42,896 nucleotides of DNA, taken from NCBI RefSeq assembly GCF_001673155.1, contig NZ_LZLE01000118.1, positions 1-42,896 of the forward strand, in the 5' to 3' direction. Under the pieces are notes generated by a model. The model had not been told where the DNA came from, did not search any database, and saw only the letters and a list, made by a program, of their open reading frames with translations. The translations under genes and the position numbers were made by a program. Positions 33,233 through 40,388 of this stretch are shown here, piece by piece. Origin of the DNA: Mycobacterium sp. 1423905.2. GTDB taxonomy: Bacteria; Actinomycetota; Actinomycetes; Mycobacteriales; Mycobacteriaceae. Every line of letters begins with the position of its first letter. Positions within the stretch are counted from its first letter, which is position 1.

Positions 33233-33334
33233 GTGACCGAAGTGACTGAAGTGACCACTGGAGAGGCCACGATGCGGCGCGAGGCCCCCCGCGATTGGCC
33301 GGCTGTGTCCTCAGACGCTAATTTCCTGGGGTGA
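33233..33334 (+). CDS. Possible 33-residue upstream ORF with a VTE repeat
   Basis: GTG 33233 opens a short ORF beginning VTEVTEVTTGEATMRRE, made by three copies of a 9-base unit (GTGACCGAA, GTGACTGAA, GTGACCACT). Its stop TGA overlaps the ATG of the cellulase gene (TGATG), so it could couple or modulate cellulase translation. No ribosome-binding site stands out and no homologue is known to me. It could equally be a remnant of another gene's 5' end. Confidence 0.25.
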   Translation: MTEVTEVTTGEATMRREAPRDWPAVSSDANFLG

Positions 33335-34335
33335 TGTTCTCAGCTGCTGGTGCGGTCACGAGATGGATAGCCCCTTTGTTGACGATGGCGGCCGTTGCCG
33401 CCATGGGGTTTGTCGTCAGCCCAACGCGGGTCAGCCCCGCGCCGGGGTTGCGTTTGACTGCTGACGCTAATCCGTTGGCGGGCATGCCGTTCTACGTCAA
33501 TCCCAACTCGGCGGCTATGCGCGCCGCGCAAGGGGCCAACCCCCCGAGCGCGGAGTTGTCTACCGTCGCCAATACGCCGCAGGCGTACTGGATTGTTCCC
33601 GGATCCTCGGCAGCCACGGTCGCCAAGTACACCGGTGACGCGGCTGCCGCCGGCGCCATGCCGGTGTTCACGCTCTACGGAATTCCACACCGCGACTGCG
33701 GCAGCTTCGCCGCGGGAGGATTCGGGTCAGGGGCGCAGTACCGCGGCTGGATCGACGGCATCGCCGCCGACCTGGGTTCTTCGCCGGCCGCAGTCATCGT
33801 CGAACCCGATGCCCTGGCCATGGCCGACTGCCTTTCGGCCGACCAGCGCCAGGAACGCTACGACTTGATTCGCTACGCCGTCGAAACGCTGACCCGCGAT
33901 CCGGCCGCCGCCGTGTACGTCGACGCCGGGCACCTGCGCTGGCACAGTGCCGAGGACATGGCCGCCCGGCTCAACCAGGCCGGTGTGGGCCGCGCCCGGG
34001 GCTTCAGCGTCAACACGGCGAACTTCTTCACCACCGAGGATGAAATCGGCTACGGCGAAGCCATTTCGGGGCTGACGAATGGTTCACACTACGTGATCGA
34101 CACCTCGCGCAACGGCGCCGGACCAGCGCCCGACTCGGCGCTCAACTGGTGTAACCCCAGCGGCCGAGCACTCGGCACTGCGCCGACCGCGGCCACCGGG
34201 GGTGCGCACGCCGACGCCTACTTATGGATCAAACGTCCCGGCGAATCCGACGGCACTTGCGACAAAGGCGACCCACCGGCGGGCACCTTCGTCAACCAGT
34301 TCGCCATCGACCTGGCTCGCGGTGCAGGCCACTAG
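33334..34335 (+). CDS. Glycoside hydrolase family 6 cellulase, exported
   Basis: This 333-residue secreted or membrane-anchored GH6 enzyme resembles mycobacterial CelA1 and hydrolyses beta-1,4-glucan with inversion. Residues about 5-30 form a signal/anchor (VTRWIAPLLTMAAVAAMGFVV). The catalytic domain shows NPLAGMPFYVNPNSAAM, FTLYGIPHRDCGSFAAGG (catalytic-region Asp), AVIVEPDALAMADCL (the second conserved Asp), VYVDAGHLRWH and GGAHADAYLWIKRPGESDG. No cellulose-binding module is present. ATG 33334 is preferred to GTG 33331. The role in a mycobacterium may be biofilm cellulose or environmental polymer. Confidence 0.93.
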   Translation: MFSAAGAVTRWIAPLLTMAAVAAMGFVVSPTRVSPAPGLRLTADANPLAGMPFYVNPNSAAMRAAQGANPPSAELSTVANTPQAYWIVPGSSAATVAKYTGDAAAAGAMPVFTLYGIPHRDCGSFAAGGFGSGAQYRGWIDGIAADLGSSPAAVIVEPDALAMADCLSADQRQERYDLIRYAVETLTRDPAAAVYVDAGHLRWHSAEDMAARLNQAGVGRARGFSVNTANFFTTEDEIGYGEAISGLTNGSHYVIDTSRNGAGPAPDSALNWCNPSGRALGTAPTAATGGAHADAYLWIKRPGESDGTCDKGDPPAGTFVNQFAIDLARGAGH

Positions 34336-34391
34336 CAAGCCCGGTGGCCAAGCGACGGTAGCTCAGCCGCCCAGTACCTCGGAAGGCAGTG

Positions 34392-34871
34392 ATGGCCGCA
34401 CCCAATCGACCTAAGCAACTCGACTCCCCCGTGTTGCCCAAGATGTTCAAGTACGTCGGCAAAGGGCACGTGTGGATCTACCGTCGCACCGGGGGCCGCA
34501 TCGGCGGAAAATGGCGCATTGGCGCGGGTTTCCGCAAGCCGGTGCCCACTCTGCTGCTCGAACATCGCGGCCGTAAGTCCGGCAAGGTCTTTGTCACGCC
34601 GCTGCTGTACATGCGCGACGGGGTCGATGTGGTGATCGTCGGTTCGCAGGGCGGCCGGGCAGAACACCCCCAGTGGTTCCGGAACCTGGTAGCCAACCCG
34701 GACACATTCGTCGAGATCGGCTCCGAGCGGCACGCCGTGCGCGCTGTCGTGGCCGACGCCCAGCAGCGAGCACGGCTTTGGCCGCGTCTGGTCGACCTCT
34801 ACGCAGATTTCGACACCTATCAGAGCTGGACCGAACGGGAGATCCCAGTGATCATCCTGCAGCCGCGCTGA
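34392..34871 (+). CDS. Deazaflavin (F420)-dependent nitroreductase/quinone reductase, Ddn family
   Basis: This 159-residue protein belongs to the Ddn/FDOR-B split-barrel family that uses reduced coenzyme F420. It shows YRRTGGRIGGKW near residue 31, the F420-binding TLLLEHRGRKSGKVFVTPLLYMRDG, VVIVGSQGGRAEHPQWFRNLVANP and a terminal YQSWTEREIPVIIL. Such enzymes reduce quinones, or lipophilic nitro compounds incidentally. GGAAGG lies just upstream of the GTG-ATG pair at 34389/34392; ATG 34392 is used. The gene lies 56 bases after the cellulase. Confidence 0.92.
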   Translation: MAAPNRPKQLDSPVLPKMFKYVGKGHVWIYRRTGGRIGGKWRIGAGFRKPVPTLLLEHRGRKSGKVFVTPLLYMRDGVDVVIVGSQGGRAEHPQWFRNLVANPDTFVEIGSERHAVRAVVADAQQRARLWPRLVDLYADFDTYQSWTEREIPVIILQPR

Positions 34872-34909
34872 CGCACCTCGGCGCTGGCCTTATGTGACAT
34901 TCTTTGCGG

Positions 34910-37585
34910 GTGGCTACGGAGGTGCCGCCTACCGGGGTGGTGACCTTTCTTTTCACCGACGTCGAGGGCTCGACCCGTCGGTGGGAAGCCGATGCCGATG
35001 AGATGCGCGCGGCGCTCGCCGCCCACGATCAGGTGCTGCGTCACGCGATCGAGTCGCATGGCGGGTGGTTGTTCAAGCACACCGGCGACGGTGTCTGCGC
35101 CGCGTTCGCCTCACCCAGATCGGCGGTGGATGCCGCGGTGGCCGCACAGCGGGAGCTGGAATTGCCGGTCCGGATGGGCATCGCAACCGGCGAAGCCGAA
35201 CCGCGGGATGGGGACTACTTCGGTACGGTGCTCAATCGCGCGGCGCGGGTGATGGCCGTCGGCCATGGTGGTCAAATTCTCGTGGCGGAGTCGACGGCGG
35301 GTCTGCTGGGTGGAGTAGACCTCGTCAACCTGGGGCTGCGAAGGTTGCGCGATGTACCGAGGCCGGTAGGGGTGTTTCAAGTGTGCGCCGCGGGGCTTCG
35401 CACGGACTTTCCCCCGTTGCGGGCGCTCGATACAGATCCGGGAAATCTGCGTCCTGCGACTACCAGCTTGATCGGACGGGCGTCCGAGGTCGCCGACATC
35501 GCAGCGGCGGTGCAGGCCCATCGATTGGTCACGGTGACCGGCGTGGGCGGGGTCGGCAAGACCCGCCTGGCGGTGGAAGTCGGGACGTACCTGGCTAACG
35601 AGTTTCCCGACGGGGTGTGGCTTTTCGAATTAGCAGCGGTGACCGATCCTGCGGCTGTACCCGATGCGGTGGCGGCGGTGCTGGGCATCACCCAGCAGCC
35701 GGGTAAGACAGTCAGTGAGTCGGTGGCCGCTGCGTTGGAGGGCCGGGTCCGGCTCTTGGTGGTCGACAATTGTGAACACGTGCTCGACGCTGCCGCCTGT
35801 TTGATCGAAGCGATACTCGCAGACTCGGTATCGGTACGCGTTCTCGCCACTAGCCGCGAAGGACTCGGCGTGGCGGACGAGCAGGTTCGGCCGGTGCGCT
35901 CGCTGGACGCCGCAGCCGGAGTCGAGTCTGCGGCGGTGCGCCTGTTCGTCGAACGCGCACGAGGCATTGCGCCGGGATTCTCGATGGTTGATCCCGATGA
36001 AGCCGCCGCGGTCACCGAGATTTGCCAGCGTCTCGACGGGATCCCTCTGGCCATCGAACTGGCCGCCTCCCGAATGGCGTCGATGACCGCCAGCGAAGTG
36101 CGTGATCGGCTTGATCACCGCTTCAGACTGTTGGTCGGCTCGAGGCGCGGTCTGGAACGCCACCACACGCTGCGCCACGCTGTGGCTTGGTCCTACGACC
36201 TTCTCGGAGACGCCGAAAAGACGGTGCTAGAACGATGTTCGGTGTTCGCCGGTGGATTCGACCTGCAGAGCGCCTGCGCGGTGGCCGGATCAGCGGACCG
36301 CGACGAGTACGCCATCCTGGAGGCGCTCGACGCTCTAGTCCGCAAATCCCTCGTATTGGCTGTGCGGTCCGGCGGGCGGACCCGGTATTCGATGCTGGAA
36401 ACGATCCGCCAGTTCGCCGAGGAGCAACTGATCGCCCGCGGGGAAGCACCCGAAATTCGGACCACCCACGCGTGCTACTACGCCGGACGAGAATCCGACA
36501 CCATGGGCTTGTGGGACGGCCCGCGCCAGCGTGAGGCATATGACTGGCTCACGCTCGAGTGGGCCAATCTGCGCACCGCCTTTCGGTGGGCCACCGAGCA
36601 AGGCGATTTGGACGCGGCGGCCGCGATCGCGGCGTATTCGGCGTTGCTTGGCCCCTTCCTCGAGAATTACGAACCCATCGCGTGGGCCGAAGAACTGATA
36701 GAACCCCTGCGGGCCGTCACACATCCCCGGCTCCCCGCCGCATGCGTCGGGGCATCGTTGTGCGGTCTCGTCGGGCGCTTCGAGGATGCCGTGCACTACA
36801 GCGACGTCGGCCAGACAGTCATCGCCGCTGCCCGGGATAAAGTCGCGTACTTCGGCGAAGCCTTCCTCGGCAGTGCGTACCTGTTCGTCGGTCGGCCCGA
36901 ACGGTATGTCGAGCTATGCCGCGCCCAGCTGACCCGCACCGGCCCGACCAACGTGATGGGCAAGGCCAATTTGGTGTTCGCCCTGGCCGTCTCCGGTTCG
37001 AGTGAAGAGGCGATGGTAACCGCCAGCGGCCTCATCGAGGACGCTGAGGCGACGGGCAATCCGTGGGTGCTTGCGTACGCACTTTTCGCTTGGGGGTACG
37101 CGTTCCGCGACACCGAGCCAGGCCGCACGCTCGGGGCGTTGCGCCGCAGCGTGCTCGTCTCCCGGGAGAGCGGCAACCGTTTCTACGAGACTCAGTTCAC
37201 CTATTGGTTCTCCGGACTCGAGGCTCAGCAGGGGGATCCGATGGCGGCGCTGGCGTACCTAGCCGTGGCTATCCGCAACCACCACGAGTCGGGCAACATC
37301 GGCATGTTGTCCAACCCACTGGCCGTGCTGGCCGTTCTTCTCGACCGGCTCGAGCGCTACGAGCCAGCGGCCACCATCGCCGGTTTCGCAGCGGTCAAAC
37401 CCATGGCCGCAGTGACCCTGCCGGAACTCGGAACCGCGATTACCCACCTCCGGGATGTCCTCGGCGACCACACCTACGAAGTGCTCGCCCGCCAGGGCGA
37501 GACGATGACCGTCGCGGCCATGGCGACATACGCCTACGACCAGATCGACCAAGCCCGAATAGAACTCAATGCGGTTTCTGAATAG
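34910..37585 (+). CDS. Class III nucleotide cyclase fused to STAND-type ATPase and TPR-like repeats
   Basis: This about 891-residue signal protein has three parts. Residues 10-165 are a class III cyclase domain: FLFTDVEGSTRRW with metal Asp17, FKHTGDGVCAAF with metal Asp60, and FGTVLNRAARVM with the transition-state Asn/Arg. Residues about 190-500 are an NB-ARC/LuxR-type ATPase: TVTGVGGVGKTRLAV (P-loop Lys217), LLVVDNCEHVLD (Walker B) and CQRLDGIPLAIELAASRM. The remainder is helical TPR-like. M. tuberculosis has a family of such cyclase-ATPase proteins, usually ending in a LuxR helix-turn-helix; I see none here, so this member is not an obvious DNA binder. GTG 34910 or TTG 34904 starts it. 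Confidence 0.88.
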   Translation: MATEVPPTGVVTFLFTDVEGSTRRWEADADEMRAALAAHDQVLRHAIESHGGWLFKHTGDGVCAAFASPRSAVDAAVAAQRELELPVRMGIATGEAEPRDGDYFGTVLNRAARVMAVGHGGQILVAESTAGLLGGVDLVNLGLRRLRDVPRPVGVFQVCAAGLRTDFPPLRALDTDPGNLRPATTSLIGRASEVADIAAAVQAHRLVTVTGVGGVGKTRLAVEVGTYLANEFPDGVWLFELAAVTDPAAVPDAVAAVLGITQQPGKTVSESVAAALEGRVRLLVVDNCEHVLDAAACLIEAILADSVSVRVLATSREGLGVADEQVRPVRSLDAAAGVESAAVRLFVERARGIAPGFSMVDPDEAAAVTEICQRLDGIPLAIELAASRMASMTASEVRDRLDHRFRLLVGSRRGLERHHTLRHAVAWSYDLLGDAEKTVLERCSVFAGGFDLQSACAVAGSADRDEYAILEALDALVRKSLVLAVRSGGRTRYSMLETIRQFAEEQLIARGEAPEIRTTHACYYAGRESDTMGLWDGPRQREAYDWLTLEWANLRTAFRWATEQGDLDAAAAIAAYSALLGPFLENYEPIAWAEELIEPLRAVTHPRLPAACVGASLCGLVGRFEDAVHYSDVGQTVIAAARDKVAYFGEAFLGSAYLFVGRPERYVELCRAQLTRTGPTNVMGKANLVFALAVSGSSEEAMVTASGLIEDAEATGNPWVLAYALFAWGYAFRDTEPGRTLGALRRSVLVSRESGNRFYETQFTYWFSGLEAQQGDPMAALAYLAVAIRNHHESGNIGMLSNPLAVLAVLLDRLERYEPAATIAGFAAVKPMAAVTLPELGTAITHLRDVLGDHTYEVLARQGETMTVAAMATYAYDQIDQARIELNAVSE

Positions 37586-37625
37586 GTCACAAACGAGACC
37601 AATTCGGTATCAGCTGACACACGCT

Positions 37626-37657
37626 ACTTCTGTTGACAGAAGTCACATATTTAACAT
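37626..37657 (+). promoter_or_regulatory. Promoter with overlapping inverted repeat upstream of the DUF1906 gene
   Basis: ACTTCTG-TTGA-CAGAAGT (37626-37643) is a perfect inverted repeat with 7-bp arms and contains a -35-like TTGACA. TAACAT (37652-37657) fits the -10 box and ends 6 bases before ATG 37664, predicting a leaderless transcript. The spacing between these two hexamers is shorter than usual, so the repeat may be an operator rather than a true -35. Confidence 0.5.
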
Positions 37658-37663
37658 CACGCG

Positions 37664-38470
37664 ATGCACGATTTGTCGCTGGAGTCGCGCCTCCGGCGAT
37701 CAGAAATTTCCCGGCGCGACGCATTGCGCTATGCCATCGCCGTGTCGGCACTGCCAGGGTTGTACGCGGCAGCGGCAAGTGTCCCTCTGCCTGCGGCGGC
37801 TGCCGCCCCTCCCAAACTGATCGACTTCGCCATGCGCCAGATTCCCGCCGAGCACATTCGAGCTGCTGGCTACAACGGGGTCATCAACTACGTCTCGCTA
37901 TCGCGTCCCGGCTCGTCCATGGGCGCCAAGCCGATCACCCGGCCGTACGCCGAGCAGCTGACCGCTGCCGGGTTGATGATCGTCAGCAACTACCAATACG
38001 GCAAGCCGGGCGGGACAGCACCGTCTGATTTCCGGCGCGGTTTCGACGGTGGTGTCGCCGATGCCCGCACCGCCTGGAAGCTGCATACCGCGGCCGGTGG
38101 CGGTCAGAGTGCCCCGATCTTCTTCAGCATCGACGAGGACATCAATCACGACACCTGGAACACTTTGGCCCTCAAGTGGTTTCGCGGAATTAATTCGGTA
38201 CTGGGCGTGCAGCGCACCGGCGTCTACGGCGGTCTCGACGTGTGCAAGTGGGCTGCCGACGACGGCGTCATCGGGAACTCGCGCACCCCCGGCCACAAGT
38301 GGGCCTGGCAGACGAAGGCCTGGTCCCACGGTCAGATCTATCCGGCAGCGGTCCTGTACCAACGGGTGGTCAGTACGGCGTCGAATCCGGGTCCGGTTGT
38401 CGGGGGCCTGGAAGTCGACGTCAACGATGTTCTTGCCGAGGACTGCGGTCAGTGGAGCCTGCACCGCTGA
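37664..38470 (+). CDS. Tat-exported DUF1906 (Rv2525c-like) glycoside-hydrolase-fold protein
   Basis: This 268-residue protein has a twin-arginine signal (SEISRRDALRYAIAVSALPGL, RR near residue 18) ending in an Ala-rich cleavage region near residue 45. The mature part is a DUF1906 domain with the TIM-barrel features of Rv2525c: LIDFAMRQIPAEHIRAAGYNGVINYVS, MIVSNYQYGKPGG, APIFFSIDEDI, GVYGGLDVCKW and WAWQTKAW. Rv2525c is a Tat substrate linked to the cell wall and beta-lactam sensitivity. ATG 37664 has a -10 box 6 bases upstream. It is the last gene before the tRNA-Ala insert. Confidence 0.9.
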   Translation: MHDLSLESRLRRSEISRRDALRYAIAVSALPGLYAAAASVPLPAAAAAPPKLIDFAMRQIPAEHIRAAGYNGVINYVSLSRPGSSMGAKPITRPYAEQLTAAGLMIVSNYQYGKPGGTAPSDFRRGFDGGVADARTAWKLHTAAGGGQSAPIFFSIDEDINHDTWNTLALKWFRGINSVLGVQRTGVYGGLDVCKWAADDGVIGNSRTPGHKWAWQTKAWSHGQIYPAAVLYQRVVSTASNPGPVVGGLEVDVNDVLAEDCGQWSLHR

Positions 38471-38493
38471 GCCCGTGGCATGGGCGGGAAATT

Positions 38494-38506
38494 CGGTGGA
38501 GCTAAG
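38494..38506 (+). repeat. Displaced copy of the tRNA-Ala 3' end (candidate att site)
   Basis: CGGTGGAGCTAAG matches 40251-40263 exactly. It lies 24 bases after the DUF1906 stop, at the point where composition becomes less GC-rich. Confidence 0.6.
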
Positions 38507-38756
38507 TTGGTTCAGCAGAATTCTTTTGATGTCAATGTCAGGTGAGCACCGGCGACTCTTAAGGTGAGCGGCTCCATAAACGACGAATCAGCGCGCGAGT
38601 GAAGATGTCAACGGTGCAACCGGCTATCTCACTCAAAAGTCGACTCGTGGCCCTCAAGTTAGAGTCGGGAGAAGCCTGACACCGACTGCGGATTTCTCTT
38701 AGCCCGATTCGCGTCGCTACGGATTTCCGCCGGGTCTGCAGTTCACACTGTTCAAC

Positions 38757-39455
38757 GTGTCGAAGTGGAGGCCAAGGGGCTTTCGTTGGGCTTCTATCCT
38801 GCTGCTGCTGAGCGGCGGCTCGATTGCCGTAGTTGTGCTGACCGTGTCCGGGCTCGGGCCGTGGCACCTACACTTTGGTGCAGCGTCGTTCAAAGACTTA
38901 ACCGGCGGCATACAGAGCCTCGTTACGGCCGCCGGTGTGGTGGTCGGTGGCTGCTGGGCTTACTTCAAGTTCGTACGTGGTCGAACGTATCGGCCGAGGC
39001 TCGCCGTCGACCTGTCCGGCCAGTGGAGACGGTTGAACGACACAGACGTGCTCCATGTCCGAGTTCGGGTCACCAACATCGGTGCTTCGATGGTCGCGCT
39101 AAACCAGTATGGCTCTGGCCTACGGGTGGGTTTGCCGGCCAATCCAGAACACAACGAGTTCAGATGGCAGTTCCTACAGCTTGCGAGACGAACCGCTTCG
39201 GCCGCCGAAACCGTCGACCGTGTATTCGAAATCCTGCGAGAACATGCTTGGATCGAACCCGGAGAAACGGTTTCGGACGACTTGCTTCTCGATCTGAATA
39301 GCAGGCCGACCATCTACAAACTCGAATTGGCGCTCTTGTGGTCCCTGTCCGGCGACCATGCCGACCAATTCAGCCCTGACGATATCGAAGTCTTCGCACG
39401 AAGAATCCTTGGGCCAGAAGACACTTTAAGCGATAAGCTCAGCAGCAAAGGGTAG
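38757..39455 (+). CDS. Unknown membrane protein with two N-terminal helices
   Basis: I do not recognise this 232-residue protein. Two transmembrane segments are evident (WASILLLLSGGSIAVVVLTVSG near 11-32 and GIQSLVTAAGVVVGGCWAYFKFV near 50-73), followed by a cytoplasmic domain. That domain begins RPRLAVDLSGQWRRL and continues with a beta-rich part (LHVRVRVTNIGASMVAL) and an acidic C-terminus. It starts at GTG 38757. Base composition is lower in GC than the flanking backbone. It precedes another membrane protein by 22 bases, suggesting a two-gene unit inside the tRNA-linked island. Confidence 0.7.
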   Translation: MSKWRPRGFRWASILLLLSGGSIAVVVLTVSGLGPWHLHFGAASFKDLTGGIQSLVTAAGVVVGGCWAYFKFVRGRTYRPRLAVDLSGQWRRLNDTDVLHVRVRVTNIGASMVALNQYGSGLRVGLPANPEHNEFRWQFLQLARRTASAAETVDRVFEILREHAWIEPGETVSDDLLLDLNSRPTIYKLELALLWSLSGDHADQFSPDDIEVFARRILGPEDTLSDKLSSKG

Positions 39456-39477
39456 CTGAACTCGAACGGACACGCTT

Positions 39478-39765
39478 ATGGGCAACGGAGACTTCGGGCC
39501 ACAAAGCGCCTCCAATGCGGATCGGTCGAACGCATTACAGCGAGGGAAGCCAGAGGAGTATGGGAGCTGGAACAACACAGGTGCCCGCGCTTTACCGCCT
39601 CCTTCAGCAGCACCGCCGAGCGCCGGCGCGCCTCGGTCGTACCCTCCCACGGCCCACTCGAGCGGGACAGACCGAAAGAACGACAACATGCGGTTCTGGG
39701 TTGTCATGGGCCTGCTCGTTGTCGCCGCAATCGTCATTGTGATTCTCGTTGTTGCCCTTGCCTAG
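39478..39765 (+). CDS. Unknown small proline-rich protein with a C-terminal membrane anchor
   Basis: This 95-residue ORF has a hydrophilic, Ser/Pro-rich N-terminal part (DFGPQSASNADRSNAL; ALPPPSAAPPSAGAPRSYPP) and ends in one hydrophobic helix, WVVMGLLVVAAIVIVILVVALA, right at the C-terminus, like a tail-anchored protein. No family is recognised. The ATG at 39478 is 22 bases after the stop of the preceding membrane-protein gene, so the two are probably co-expressed and may interact in the membrane. Confidence 0.6.
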   Translation: MGNGDFGPQSASNADRSNALQRGKPEEYGSWNNTGARALPPPSAAPPSAGAPRSYPPTAHSSGTDRKNDNMRFWVVMGLLVVAAIVIVILVVALA

Positions 39766-40250
39766 CAGTTCGCGACGGCAGCCGTAATTGGCCCGCTTGC
39801 CCGCTTTGCGCTTAGTTGGAAAATCGTATTGATGCGCCAGTGTGGATGGCGCAGCGGATGAGCAATCGCCGTATCGGGGCCTGTCGGCGGGGTGGAAGGC
39901 GAGGTCACACCGATTTCGCCCAATGGAGACTCAAAGTGTCACGGTTAGCAGCTCAACCCCCTACGCGCCCAGTCGACCATGATCGGGCTCTGCAATCTCG
40001 GTCGTCGTCTATGTCTTTGCGGAATGCAAGCGCGACTGTGACCACCGCTCATGTATTACGCAACAGACATCTGGCCTCGACCGCAGGTAAGTTCTCCTGC
40101 TACTGCAGTTACCGAATTGGCTGGAACCGTCGAGGCCAGTATTGACTGGGGCTGCATGTGCCGCCAACTTCGCGTAGCACCGTGCATCGTTGACGCAGGG
40201 TTGACGCAGCGTACTGAGTGGTGTTTTTAACGCTCTGAACTGCGATTATA
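39766..40250. other. Noncoding right part of the tRNA-linked insert
   Basis: Nearly 490 bases between the small anchored protein and the tRNA hold no ORF that I would support; the plus-strand frame 39816-40145 has an arginine-rich random-looking product. A short direct repeat, TTGACGCAG twice separated by GG, lies around 40190-40210. No clear terminator for the tRNA is seen. Confidence 0.5.
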
Positions 40251-40253
40251 CGG

Positions 40254-40326
40254 TGGAGCTAAGGGGACTCGAACCCCTGACCCCCACACTGCCAGTGTGG
40301 TGCGCTACCAGCTGCGCCATAGCCCC
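40254..40326 (-). tRNA. tRNA-Ala (anticodon GGC)
   Basis: Read on the minus strand, GGGGCTA at 40326-40320 pairs with TAGCTCC at 40261-40255 (one G-T pair) as acceptor stem. The anticodon arm CACAC-TGGCAGT-GTG contains loop CTGGCAG with anticodon GGC. The T-arm is GGGGTTCGAGTCCCC. A73 is the discriminator and CCA is not encoded. The 3' end is part of the 13-base direct repeat that marks the insert to its left. Confidence 0.97.
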
Positions 40327-40344
40327 GAGAAGTCGTGCCCATCG

Positions 40345-40373
40345 AAGCTACACCACCGGCCGAACGGGTTCAA
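40345..40373 (-). promoter_or_regulatory. Sigma-A-type promoter of tRNA-Ala
   Basis: On the minus strand TTGAAC (40373-40368) and TAGCTT (40350-40345) are separated by exactly 17 bases. Transcription would start near 40338, about 12 bases before the mature tRNA 5' end. This is the best canonical -35/-10 pair I find in the window. Confidence 0.7.
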
Positions 40374-40388
40374 AGTCGCTGGTTATCC

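Larger units (their letters stand above)
38494..40263. mobile_element. Mini-island between direct repeats of the tRNA-Ala 3' end
   Basis: The 13-mer CGGTGGAGCTAAG that includes the 3' end of tRNA-Ala at 40251-40263 recurs exactly, in the same orientation, at 38494-38506. This is the arrangement left when an element integrates at a tRNA 3' end and the intact tRNA is restored on one side. The 1.75 kb between holds two unrecognised membrane-protein genes and long A/T-richer noncoding stretches. No integrase gene is present, so it would be a remnant or an element mobilised in trans. Confidence 0.55.

Noticed and set aside
39816..40145. 109-codon plus-strand ORF left of tRNA-Ala
   Set aside because: Arg-rich product without any domain, no ribosome-binding site, and composition typical of noncoding sequence.
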